Source: Meghimatium bilineatum
Taxonomy: Eukaryota; Mollusca; Gastropoda; Stylommatophora; Philomycidae
NCBI GenBank assembly: GCA_034231615.1
Contig: CM067298.1
Location: forward strand, 21,147,478 to 21,211,477
Direction of reading: 5' to 3'
Length of the DNA stretch: 64,000 bases
Shown: positions 1-12,500 of the stretch, piece after piece
Numbering within the stretch: position 1 is the stretch's first letter
How the letters are laid out: each line of letters begins with the position of its first letter
Notes under the pieces: generated by a model
The model's input: the letters and a program-made list of their open reading frames with translations, nothing else
Database searches by the model: none
Told to the model about the DNA's origin: nothing
Made by a program: the position numbers and the translations under genes

Positions 1-376
1 TCTGTGTGTGTTTGTTCCTTCATCGATAAAGACATTTTGGTAAAAACATTGATCTTGTGTATTGTGCAAAGTAAAACTGCTACTCAACCCTTTTTATATT
101 TTTTTCAATATTTACTAAACCCAAATAATGATAAACTCAAAACCTTAGTCAGTTGGTCAGCGGATGAGTGACTTAGCACTACACTAGTACGAGTCTCAAT
201 TTATTTATATATGGAACATTTGCTCACATTAACTTCAATGAGTGCAGTTAAGTTTTTAGAGGATAATTTCAGGGGAAAGTAGAATGAAAGACATCACGCA
301 GTAATTGAGGCTTTTTACCTTCAATGCTCACACCTCTGCCTTTTTTTAATGCATTGTTACATAAAAGAATACCAAC

Positions 377-505
377 CTTATAACCAGTGTGTCGTACGGA
401 TGGTCTGAGTTCCTGGGAAAGTGAGGCTCTTTTTATTTGTAGTAGTCTTTGTAATTCTTTATATTCCTGACAATTCTGTATCTCCTCTGGGTACTGTTCA
501 TCTTC
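377..505 (-). CDS. ZZZ3: ZZZ3-like, exon just before the ZZ finger
   Basis: 129-bp phase-0 exon missed by ORF length filters; acceptor CATAACAG, donor AAG|GTTGGT. Encodes [20 protein letters not shown] then [19 protein letters not shown], matching [20 protein letters not shown] and the residues leading to the first ZZ-finger cysteines (HVGFKCDNC) in vertebrates. The ZZ finger exon is expected left of this window. Confidence 0.85.
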
Positions 506-3500
506 CTGTTATGTAAATTTATTGATAAAATAAATATAACCAATTTTAAACAGCCAAAGTCAGTCATTATCACAAATAAAATGGCAATACAATGCATCTT
601 CATTCTCTGGACTATATCCTACTGGAAATCTAATAGAATCATCATCCTGTTACAGGAGAGTTCTAATGGGAGTTTAAGAGTGAACAGTAAAACTTTAAAA
701 AAAATTCAACTGCAGCTCACATTTTAAATAACAGAAGACATTTTTATTAAAATGGACACTAAATTTACATCTATAATTTGTTCATGTTCTCTTGTGTTCA
801 TTTATTGTCTATGGCAGAGATGGACAACCTTCATAGGTTGTGTCCTGTGACGTATTCCTTCCAGAATGTTGTCTTCCCAATGAACTCTCTGAACCTCTCT
901 CTGTCTTGCATTTTCTAGCGATGTATTCATGTTATCTTTAACTTTCACCGCGCCTATATTAACACCGGTCGGAAAAAACAAAATGGCGACATACTCCACC
1001 CAATGAGATATCGTTATAATAGACGCCCCACAGCCTGATTGGTTACTCGGGAAACATGCGCAATTGAAACCGGTTCATTCCTACATCCAACATGATCGTT
1101 GTAACAATGGCTAGCCAGAAGATACACATGTTGTAGCAATTAATCTGACCACATCTGCACACCGGTACGATGCCATGATATGATGATGGTGGATCGGTTT
1201 TATAGACCTTTCTTTCATCGTATTTTGAATAAAATAACATTGAATCGTGGCTTGAATCATGAATTATTAGGTTATTTAGTTTCACAGCAGTGAATATACA
1301 GAATGCCGTGTTGGTTTGGGGACTTGTACGTTTGATATCAAATATGTTGAAGTGGTACCAAAAATGACTCTAGGCCTAAGCTCAAAGAACGATTTTACTG
1401 CAAATCTAAATGTTTTATAGTTCCCCCGGCAATATTTTGATAATTTCGCAGTGAAAGAACATAAATACAACAGATTTGCGTGTGATTTATTGTACAGTGT
1501 TGCCAAGGAATTCGATAAGTAAGGTAAGTTATTTTTTTACTATTTTTTTCCTCTTTATTTGTTATAAAATATATGTTTTTTGTGAAAAACGTCTTTACCA
1601 CTTTCTCATACGTCTGGTATCACACACACGTACATAAATTACACCAATATATGCATAATTCAATTATTTATTTATATGTGCAAATATTATTTAAATATCT
1701 CTAACAACCAAAAAATTATCACATTTTCAAAATAGTCACCATCAATAACGAAAAAATTCAAAAAAGAATCCGGTGATAGGGAGACATTTCGTATTTTTTA
1801 ATCTGACTTGCTAAAGGTTAATGTTGTCAGTCCATCGTCATAGGTTGGCGAGGCAAATTAAACAGTTTCAGTGTAGGATGGAGTCAAAATGTTTTAGTGT
1901 AGAATGGAGCCAACAAGCTTCTTTTTTTTAACTGTTAGTCCTATGAAGTCTCAATGGATGACAAAAACTGTCTCAACATTACAAAGTTTGTCACATTTGA
2001 AGTCTCCAAAGTTTGGCCATGGGCAATACTGTTTTTAGCTAATAACATCATATTCAGGTGACATACTCTTTCCAGAATGAAGTTTTCTTTATTGATGTTT
2101 TAAATTTTTCACAATTCTGAGCAAGCTGACCTGCCACAGCCAAGAGTATGTCTCTTATCTATCGTCGTCTGGGGCAACTATTATCTTTAAAATCAATGGT
2201 TTGATGCAATAATTTTTGCATTCTATTTTACAGTTTGGCTTGGACAGCTTGTGATTTTATATTTTTTGAGCTCAGGGGCCAGTGAATATTTTATATAGTA
2301 AGTAATTTAGTACAACATAGGGAGATGAGCCCACATTTCACAGCACTCACAAAGACAAATAATAAATGTAATATTTTTGCTAACGCTGTTTATCTGTCCC
2401 TAGATATATTTATTTCTAGACTTATCTCCCCATATTGTACATATTCTGCTAGTAAAGATATATCGACTCATCTATGGATGGGCTTTCCAAATGACATCTG
2501 CCGAATGGTGTGCTCGAGAATTGCAGATGAACAAGTCTACAGTGGTCAAATGGAACACATTTATGCATGAAGTTTGTGTATACAGCATAACACAGATGCC
2601 ACGAAGGCATTTCAGAGAAGAAGGAATGATTGTGGAGGTTGAGGTTAGCCTAATCCTACCAAAATATCTCTCTACACTCATCAAAAAAATATGTCTATTG
2701 GGCACACACATAGGGAAATAATAAATGTAATATTTATGCCAACACTGCTTATCTGCCACAATTTCGTACCGCTAAATTATATGGGCTCATTTCAACGTAT
2801 TGTACCCAGTAATTTTAAATCAGACTTGCATGCCATTAAAATGCCTTGGCAGACCATATGTTACCTATCTCTAGTCTAAGACATATCAATATGGTGCTAC
2901 TGATGAATCCTAGGGATCTCTATGGATGATCTGACACAGATCATACAGTTCATTGAAGATAAAGATATGATGATCTCACAGTTTACAGAGAAACAACATA
3001 TAATGAATTATGAATAGTTGTTGCTTTCACCATAAATAATAACATTGACTTGAAATGGTCGACGTTCTCATTGACCAATACAATGGAATCCCTTTACAGC
3101 ACATCCTTTTATAACAAATTAACAACACTTCTCAAAATGCTCAATTATATTTATTCTTTATTGTTTGTACTGTACAGTGGCATCCCATTACAACAATTTG
3201 GTCCAGCCCGACAAAATATGTATGTAATAACTGACACTTGCTATATACAGTACAAATAATATAGAATAACTATAACTGAGGATTTTAAAAGCATTTTTAT
3301 ATAGGAAAAGTTGTTATAAAAGATGCACTATTTATGGTATTCCACTCTATATACTGAATTTTTTCGTTACATACATATTTCGTCAGTCCAGAACAAGTTA
3401 TTATAATGAGTTAGTTAGTCGTCACATTATCATCATCATGCCACTCCAGACAGGTCCATTAGTGTTCCAATTTCATATTTAGTATGGTCTTCAGCATGTG

Positions 3501-6500
3501 GGTAACTGACTTCTGATTCTGTGTTGGTTGATAAATTCTTTTGATTCATATATGTCGCTTGTTTCTTGCAACAGAACATTTCACTCACAGGTCCTGTATT
3601 CTAGCCATAAACACAGAGGAAGAAATACACTCAATATCATCCACCTAGCCTAACCCATTAACTACATTCACAATATCAGCACAGTCCGTTGAATCACTAC
3701 TTGTCCACACTGGCAAATCTGTCTGCTCTTTCATTTCCCCTAACTCCCATGTGTCCAGGTACAAAAATGAAGAAAACTCTCTTAGCACACACTTTTTATA
3801 ATGGGATTTTACTGTAATGTCACGGCAATTCATTCAGGTTCAATATTCAATCTCAATTATCATGTACAAAAAGAATTTTTAATTATCATGTAAAAAATGG
3901 ATTTTGCTAAAGGGATAGTCAACCCTTTCATCACTAAGAGATTTTCCTATTGTCATTCCCCAATCACTATGACAAGTGGAACAACATCAAATTGCTGATA
4001 TAATGATTTTAAAAATGCATTTTCTTTTAAACTGTGATCTTATCATACTCAGACTTGACAGATCAACAGAAAAATTAAGTCTTGCATGAATCTATATGAA
4101 AAATAATTTAATACTTATATATTTAAAAAAATTAACTATCAAAATCAACATAATGACGGAAAAATTATTTTTTTTACCTTGCGCTGTTGCTTAGCGGAGT
4201 CATATTGAGATTAAAATATTGAGATATTTTCTCAAATTTTAAAATGACATCACTTCAGGGAAATTCATGATGTCACAATTAGTACTATGAATGTCCTCCT
4301 CCTTGTTGGAAACATTGGGTCTATCTAAGAAAATAATTTCGGTGTCACTTTCCACGTTATATTCTGTATGCAAATTAACTACATCGTGAATATTTCCATC
4401 GTAACTATGGCTGTGCCATCAGTGTACATACAAACAATATCCTTCATTGTGAACAAATTGTGTCAAAACTCTTCATATTTGGAAAATTTCATTAAAAATC
4501 TGCCAGATGTGATATAATCATGATGTAAGCATGCAGAGAAAGCATAAACTCTGAACTACACAACGGTCACAGTTTTAAATCAACCCTGGGCAGATTAAAA
4601 AGAATATAGATATTAGTGAAACACATTTTAAAAAAAATTGACTTCCAGCGACTATAATGGCCAAATTGTTAATGAACTTGCTGTCTAAATCTGATATATT
4701 AAGATTACTATACTTACAGAAGAATCATTTTTCAGACTGGTTGTTTCTGAAATTGATGGCGTGTCACCTCCATAGCATTCCGGTCCCCTTAGGTCTGACT
4801 GTTGTACTTCATATTCATCAACATCTTCTTTCATCCACACAGGTGGTGTGTGTGACTGCATGAAGGTGGAGTTTGGGTAGTACAATCTATTGTACCGATG
4901 ATGCCTGTGTGCACCCTGGAAAGATTGTGATAAAAGTTTTCCATTTATAAGATCAGGCAATAATACAATACATGAACAAACTAGAGGTCATTACAAGACT
5001 ATAGTATTATAAAATATGCTGCCTGTACATTGCTACAGTTTACACAACTTTAACTTGTATCTCCTACAAGTAAGTCTACACAAGAAAAAGTATGCATTCT
5101 TAAGTGGTATTTTTCTTCTGCAGTGGTTTTTAAATTCCTGCACATTAACAGAATGTGTCATGCCGAAATTAGATATGCTGGGTGAAAGGTGCAAATAATG
5201 CAGCTCTTCTGTAAAACTAGCAGCACAATGTACTTCACACTCTCTGGCTTAAATCACATGAATATTAGTGCTGCTTATTTGAGAACGAAGGCAGAAGATG
5301 CAGGATATATTGAATTGGATAAAAAACTTGATGCAATATATCACCTCTAAAGACCTCAACAGATGCTATTGTGCCTTAGAACAGGCCACTGCATACTTTT
5401 GACACCTCTACTGGCTACGGGTCTTCATACACAGAAGAATGTGTGTGGATCCAGAATCCAAACCCTTGAACACGTACTTAAGTCTGCCCAACATACAAAG
5501 ATCAGAGAATGCGGGTCAGGTCAGAGGATATAAGAGTAGAGACAAAAGATATAGGGTAGCCACTCTGACCTGGAAAAGAAAGTGGATGTTCACCTTGGAG
5601 ACAGGATTGACAATCTAGCATGATCACAAAAGCTGAATGGAGAACAAAAGGAAGAGCAGGATGTTGTCAGAAGATAGGAATGTGTTGTTATAGTTTACAG
5701 CTTGACAGTGATGTCTTTGCCTTTTGTCCTGAATCATTCAATCTCAGAATGGCTTATACTGCTCTGACCTTGGCATGAAGCAATAACCCCCCACCTCCAA
5801 AAACCTCCTTAGTGTCCTCTTACGACTTGTATGCATGTTAGTGTTGCTATTTTTTACTACCCTTTTGGGCCCCAGCAAGACAAGGACAGAGAAGTTTGTT
5901 ATAAATGTTAATATTTACGAGTATACCGGTAATCTTATGTACAACAGCTTACAAACATACACCAGCCAGTTTCATTGTGGCAGTTTATTGCTGTCATGGA
6001 CTTCTAGGACGGAAATTACATCAGTAAAAAAAACACTACCTGTTGACATTGACTTGTTATGTTATTTTAAAACCATTTCTGCAATGATGTTTAGACCATG
6101 TACTTCTGCAGAGTAGCTGGAGCAGAAAATTATAGCTGATGAACATGTGGATTCATTTTGTTCTAGATAATTTATACTCACTCCAGCACCTCTGTTCTTC
6201 ACTACTTTGGTTGCTTATCTGTCAGTATCCATCCATGTTTCTCTTGGATACAAATCTTCAAGCATATTGCATACTATTGTCTCCCTGTGAAGAGTATTCA
6301 GATCTTTCATGATGTATGATGTTCGTGGTGGTTCTGATAGTTCTGACAAAACACTGTTTCAGTAGTCAGACGGTGTCTGGCCAGAACTGCCGGGATGTCA
6401 TGTTCCAAGCTCACGAACATCAAGAATCATAAGAAAATCTGCCCGCCTGTGTGTTGCTGCTGCCCGAAAGGGGAGCAAAGAATAGCAACACTGTTTACCT

Positions 6501-9500
6501 TCCACACATGTCGTAAAAGGCGACTAAGGAGGTTATGGGATGGAGTTGGCGGTCCCATCCCATATAGGGTCAGTGACCCAAAGCCATGCTGAAGTCAGAT
6601 GTGTCAGGCCAAAAGGCGCAGATATCGCAGCAATGCTGTAAACCATGACACAATGCATTCCATTCTCCGTACTACATCCTGCTAATCTGCAGGAGTTTGA
6701 GAACGAACGAAGAAAGTCTCAGAAAAAGTAAGGCTACCATTTTGAGTACAATGAGAGGACAGCGACATGTTCAAATAGAATGGAGCAAAAGCTATATGGA
6801 AATCATAAATAAAATAATGTTCAGCTTAAGAACAAGCAGCAAATGTCCCCTGGTGTTCCTAAATATGTGTAGAGGCTCAGAGTTGGATGAGGTGTTCACA
6901 ATGTCGGTGCATAAACCTAAGCTAAGAGTGTGAATGAACCTGAGTCACACTCTATTGTAGTGTTTCCTATACAAGAACCATGCTCATAGATGAGAAAAGG
7001 TGCAGTACCAGAGGACACAGGGTCAATGCATCTAATTACATGTGACAAGTACACTGGCAGTGGAACACCTCGTGCGAGAAAGACGTAATCAACAGAAGTC
7101 TAAATCTTTACTTAACCGCCTCCTAAAAAGACTACTGCACAGGGACATGTTTTGGCCTGTAAAGTTCAAAGGCACAGTGGGTGATAAAACGTCACGGTAT
7201 AGAGTCGATACACATCCATCGATCATCTGGCGACAGATATGAAGGTTGTCAAAGACTAGAGAAGTTCACCTGAATTAAAAGCATGTCGAAATCGGATGTG
7301 CTAAGCCTACATTGCGCCAATTGAACAACATATTTCATGCTCCCTGGTGAATATCACATTAAATTCAATATAGTTAATTTAGAGCGCACGCAGAAGAAGT
7401 TGCTTCATTGCTGTGGTTGATGGCACAAGTATCTATCTGCTTTTTCATTGCTGTGTATCCTAGGCAATAAATTCATGTGGTATGATAGATTTTAATATTA
7501 CTATCAAAATAACTAATGCATCTCAGCTGGGCATAGCTACTTCTTTGATCATTCTCAAACTTCTGTAGATTAGCAGGATGTAGTCCAGGGAATGGAATAC
7601 ATTATGTGATGGTTTACAGCTTGACTGTGATATTTGCACCTTTCTGTCTGACACGTCCACTTCAACATTGCTTCTGCTGAATTTGACTCTCTATGGGATG
7701 AGACAGCCAACTCCACTCCCAAACTTCCTTGGTCACCTCGTAAAACATGCATGGCAGATAGAAGAGCTGCAACTTTTGTTCTGCTTTCTTCTTCATCATC
7801 ATTCTCAAACTCCCACTGGATCTCTCTTGAGCAGGACCATGGTCCAACTAGAGTCCAGCAGGATGTAGCACAGACAATGGAAATATGTTGTGTTGCCATT
7901 TTATTTGTGCCAATGACCTGAAACATCCGTCTCCGGCATGGTTCCCTGTCAGGCAACACACAGGTATTTGTGTACTTATGACATGTTACTAAAATTTGAT
8001 ATCTAGCAATGTAAAATAAAAGTACCTTCCGAACATAAGCTGCAAGGTTAGGCATTCTTCCAGGAACAGGTAACCCTTCTTTAGCCAACCGTAGAAAATA
8101 TTTCTGCACTCTGCTGGCCACCTGAACATTTATAAAAAATGAGTTTATGATAAAATTCTCGTCTTCTTCAGCGTTCATTCTCAAACTCCCACTGGATCTC
8201 TCTTGTAGCAGGACCATGATCCATTCTAGATTTCCAGCAGGATGTAGTCCAGAGAATGGAAATGCGCTGTGTCACTGTTTTATTTGCGCCAATGGCTCGA
8301 CACATCCGGCTGCGCTAAATTCTCAAGTTAATTAGATAACAAAATGACATCGCAGCACTCAGTAAAGACTCCTGCTGGCAACCAAACAGTTTTTAAATGT
8401 GTTTATGATAAAATTCTTACGTTAACTAGGTAACAAAATGACATCTCAGCACACAGTAAAGACTCAAGAAAAATTCTTTCATTATCATAAAACTTCTGCA
8501 TGTTCAGATCTAACAAGAAACACTAGAATTTTGTGTTGCTGTGGTGGTTATAATTTTACTGAAAATATTCCATGCACAAAAAGCATGCTTCTCAAACTTG
8601 TATCAACTTGACATTTTGAGCAGTCATATAATTCTAGGAAAGACAATACTAATACTGTATAAACATGCTATTTATAACATTTACTGAAAATGTATGGATC
8701 TTATTCGTATTCACTCTCAAACTCTTGCATGCTAGAAATATGTAGTCCAGAGAATGGAATGCGCTACATTGTGGTTTACAGCTTGGAATTATATCTACAC
8801 ATTTTGCCTGATAATTCAAACCAATGCAGCAATTATTGGTACCAGGTGACTTTTTCTTCACAATCCTACTTCTTGACAAGACTGCCCTTTGTGCACAGGT
8901 GAAAGTGAATGCTCTTGGTAGTTCTGCTTCAATGACCATGATGCTAGTCATCAGTGGCGAGTCAGTGACCACTAGAGAAACTGCAAATGTTCAAATGACT
9001 TAGTTGAAATAACTTATTTTGTGTGTGAATGTCATTGGTAAATTATTCTTTATCTTACAATGTTTAAATTATGTTAGCCACCTTCTTTTGCATTCATTCT
9101 CAAACTCCTGCTAGTTACTAAGATGCACTCCAAAGGATAGAATGTGTTGGCATGGTTTACAGCTTGGCTGTGATTGGTTCAAAAGAAGGGAATATGTTGT
9201 GTCATGGTTTACAGCTTGGCAGTGATATCTTTTTTTTTTTGCTTGACATATTTGACTTCAACATGGTTTCTGCATTACTTTGACCTACAGGATAGAGCAG
9301 CCAAATTAATCACCTCTTATAACATGCATAACAGGACACAGTATTGCTACTCTTTCTTCCTTTTTGGGCCATCGCAACACATCGGCAGATGGGTACCATA
9401 TCTTCAGGGAAAATTAGTGAAGTGTTTGGTCCTGTTAGATCCTCAGGTCAGTCACCAAACCAACAAACATGAGTGGCAGCACCAAAGATTTTATCTCAAC

Positions 9501-12500
9501 TCAGTCCAGTGTGGTTTTGGAGTTCATTGAAGGGAGCAACGTGTGTTCTTGAGCACAAAGTGAATGGCTTAACCACCACACCATGGTTAACCCCTGAATA
9601 GTGAAAATAAATATACTTTCATGCAAATATAGAAATTGAATCAACATTCTATGCAAAAAGTGAAAACTGCATTTTACAACACTATACTGTTGAGCAAGAC
9701 TGACCTGGACAGCAGTTCTGTTCCCCAAAGCAGTAGCAATTTTAGTCCATCGTCTAGACTCCACCTCCTCAGGAGGGAACTGAATCAGCAAACTCTCCAA
9801 TCTAAGAATCAATTTATTACTTATAACTTTTCTGAAAAAAGTACAGGTTTTTCTCAGTTGTTAATTAAATCTGACTCATATAAGTTTGTCTCAAATGCAT
9901 GGATATATAGGGGAGGTTATGGATGCATGTTTAGTCCCCAAAATCAGGTCCTTCAGTGCGCTAGTATCCCAGGTTTACCATATCCTGGCAGAAGCACAAC
10001 ACACAATTCTAGGACAATTAGCTCATTATTCTTTACAGTGACCTAGGACTATGTCACAAAAGGACAAAGGTGCAATGTCCTTTGTCTTGCATCTTCGTCA
10101 TTCATCCTGACATCCTGATAGGAGCATGTGACACTTCTGGGCCAACTAACTCATCATTCTTCTGTCAGATTTGTAGATGTGTTGACTCATCTGTAGTGAT
10201 GGCACATTTTTCACTCACCTAGGAGTCTGTCATAAAAGAACTATGACAGATGACAAGCTGTCAGCCTATCCCTAACTTTCCTTAGTTGCCTCCTATGACA
10301 TGCTTGGAAAGAAGACAGTGACCCTATTCTTTGGATCCTGAACTAGAAGTCCAGGCGCTGGTTGCCACATGGGCGACAATTAATTTTTATATATTAAACT
10401 GGTATTGCTGTTTTGCTCAGAAAAATGGAGAACAAAAAAGACAACTTCAGAATTGCACTTTCACAAATTGATGTCCAGGTAGAATATATGTATTGAAATG
10501 GTATGATAAAACCACCACTGAAAACATGAAAGCATTCCATAAACTGTGTGTGCGCTGCCCAGGCCCAAAAGGAGAGCAAAGAATAGTGACACTTACCTTC
10601 CATGAACATTATAAGAGGTGGGGGGGGAGGAGGGGGAGAAATTGACTGCCACATCCCATAGAGGGTAAAGTCTCCCAGAAGCCATGCTCAGTCTGATATA
10701 TCAGGCCAAAAAACACAGATACAATGCATTCTGTTCCCCAAACTACATCCTGCTAATTTGCAGGAGTTTGAGAATGTACAAAGAACTATATGGGTTCTAT
10801 GTGCTTTAATTACCAGGATAGTAAACAATAGGCTATAATTTTTGGGAAAGCCCTAAAATGTAGGTTAACTAAAGTAAAACAGAGTTTTCTCAGTGTTAGA
10901 GAAAGTGACATTAAATGTCCATGTGAACACATTCCTGTTGTTTTGACTTTATATATTTGTCAATATCCCTCCCTGCTACTCCCTAACAAGGAACATGTAG
11001 TAATTGACAGTTTTTTTTTTTTTACAGCAATCAATATATATTTAGTGTGAGGGAAATCTGCAGAAATCACACAAAAATGTATCCTATATAGACAATAGTA
11101 GTGAGAAAGTTCAAGAAATAATAATGGTTTGTACAGAAACATATTTTTTTTTAAAACATCAGAAAAATTACAACAAAGGCACTATAAGAATATCATCTGG
11201 AGAGAAAAGAGAAAGACTTGTAAACACTTGGACGGCCTAATTTTGTCAATGCCTGAACGAAGAGCAAAGAATAGCAAAACTATTCCATATCACGCATGTG
11301 CAGGAAGTGACTAAGAAGATTTTTGGTGGAGTTGGCTATGCCATCCCATAGAGGGTCAGTGACCCTGAAGTCAGATGTGTCGGGCCAAAAAGTGCAGGTG
11401 TAGCAGTTGAGCTGTAAATTATAGCATATAAATTATATTTGTATTCTGTTATTTGGATTATGTCCTGCTAATCTGTAGAAGTTTGAGAATGAAAGCAGAA
11501 GAAGAGACACTAGGAAAAGATAAAGTTATAGTAAGGATGAGTGAGTTAACCTGTAGCAATCCATAGTCTACAAATGTTGACAAATATCATCTAGCTTCTG
11601 TGTCGACATTTTTTACTATTTCTTCACAGATTATGATTCAGAAAAGGATGAATTTTAAAGCTTTACTGTTTCAGTTACTGTAGATCAACATTTGGTGTTT
11701 GAGTGAGATGTTTATAATAAATTAAAGGTGATGTAATTGATATTATTTAAGAGGAGGAATTTGAGGAGCAGTGTTTTCTACAACTAGGTCTATGCATAAC
11801 CTGTAAGTTCTTTGTGTGTGTTTTTCCACATTCTCGATTTTGATTGTACACAACATAATACGACATAACGGCTATAAAGCCAGAGGAAGACCATGTAAAA
11901 AGTGGATCACAGAAATCAAAGAAGCCACAGAAACAAGCTTGCAAACAGCACACAAGTAGGCCATCTACAGAGAACTATTCCACCCCTGACGCCGCAAGGC
12001 AAACAAGGGCCACAGCGTATTGATAGATAGATAGATAGATAGACAACATAATACTGACATACAAGCAAATAACACCTCCAAATTAAATCACCATCCATTT
12101 ATATTGTCTCAGAATTTGAAATCAACAACTCAATACATAAAAACATTACGTCAGAAAAAATGGTCTGTTGTCAATAACACAATATGTGCTATTTTTAGCT
12201 GGGCTGCTAAAGGTTAATGATATTAAATATATGAAAAGATGAAGTTATAGTAAGGATGAGTGAGTTAGTGATATTAAAAAATGAAAAAGAAGTTTATTGA
12301 AGATCTGTGCCTCACAAGATGTGAAAGGGTGAGGAAAAAAAAAACTCAAGAAAAGATACCTTTGTTGTTCCTCTTCAGTCCACAACTGGTTAAAGGTTGC
12401 AGACTTTGAACCATCTCTTGCCCTTCCTCTAACAACCACAACATCACCATCTAAGCCTACTATATCTGTTGAACTTACAGATGATGAATCTAGACCCTGC

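Noticed and set aside
140-205. tRNA-like sequence (CAGTTGGTCAGCGGATGAG)
   Set aside because: Resembles an A box but has no usable B box or stem closure; too degenerate to call.
1043-1285. 80-residue ORF and its relatives at 52989 and 58164
   Set aside because: They lie in the non-autonomous piggyBac-type element, are not colinear between copies and resemble no transposase.
7570-8217. 215-residue reverse ORF
   Set aside because: It runs through two SINEs and one real ZZZ3-like exon (8026-8121) plus intron; splice sites and the homology limit the coding part to that exon.
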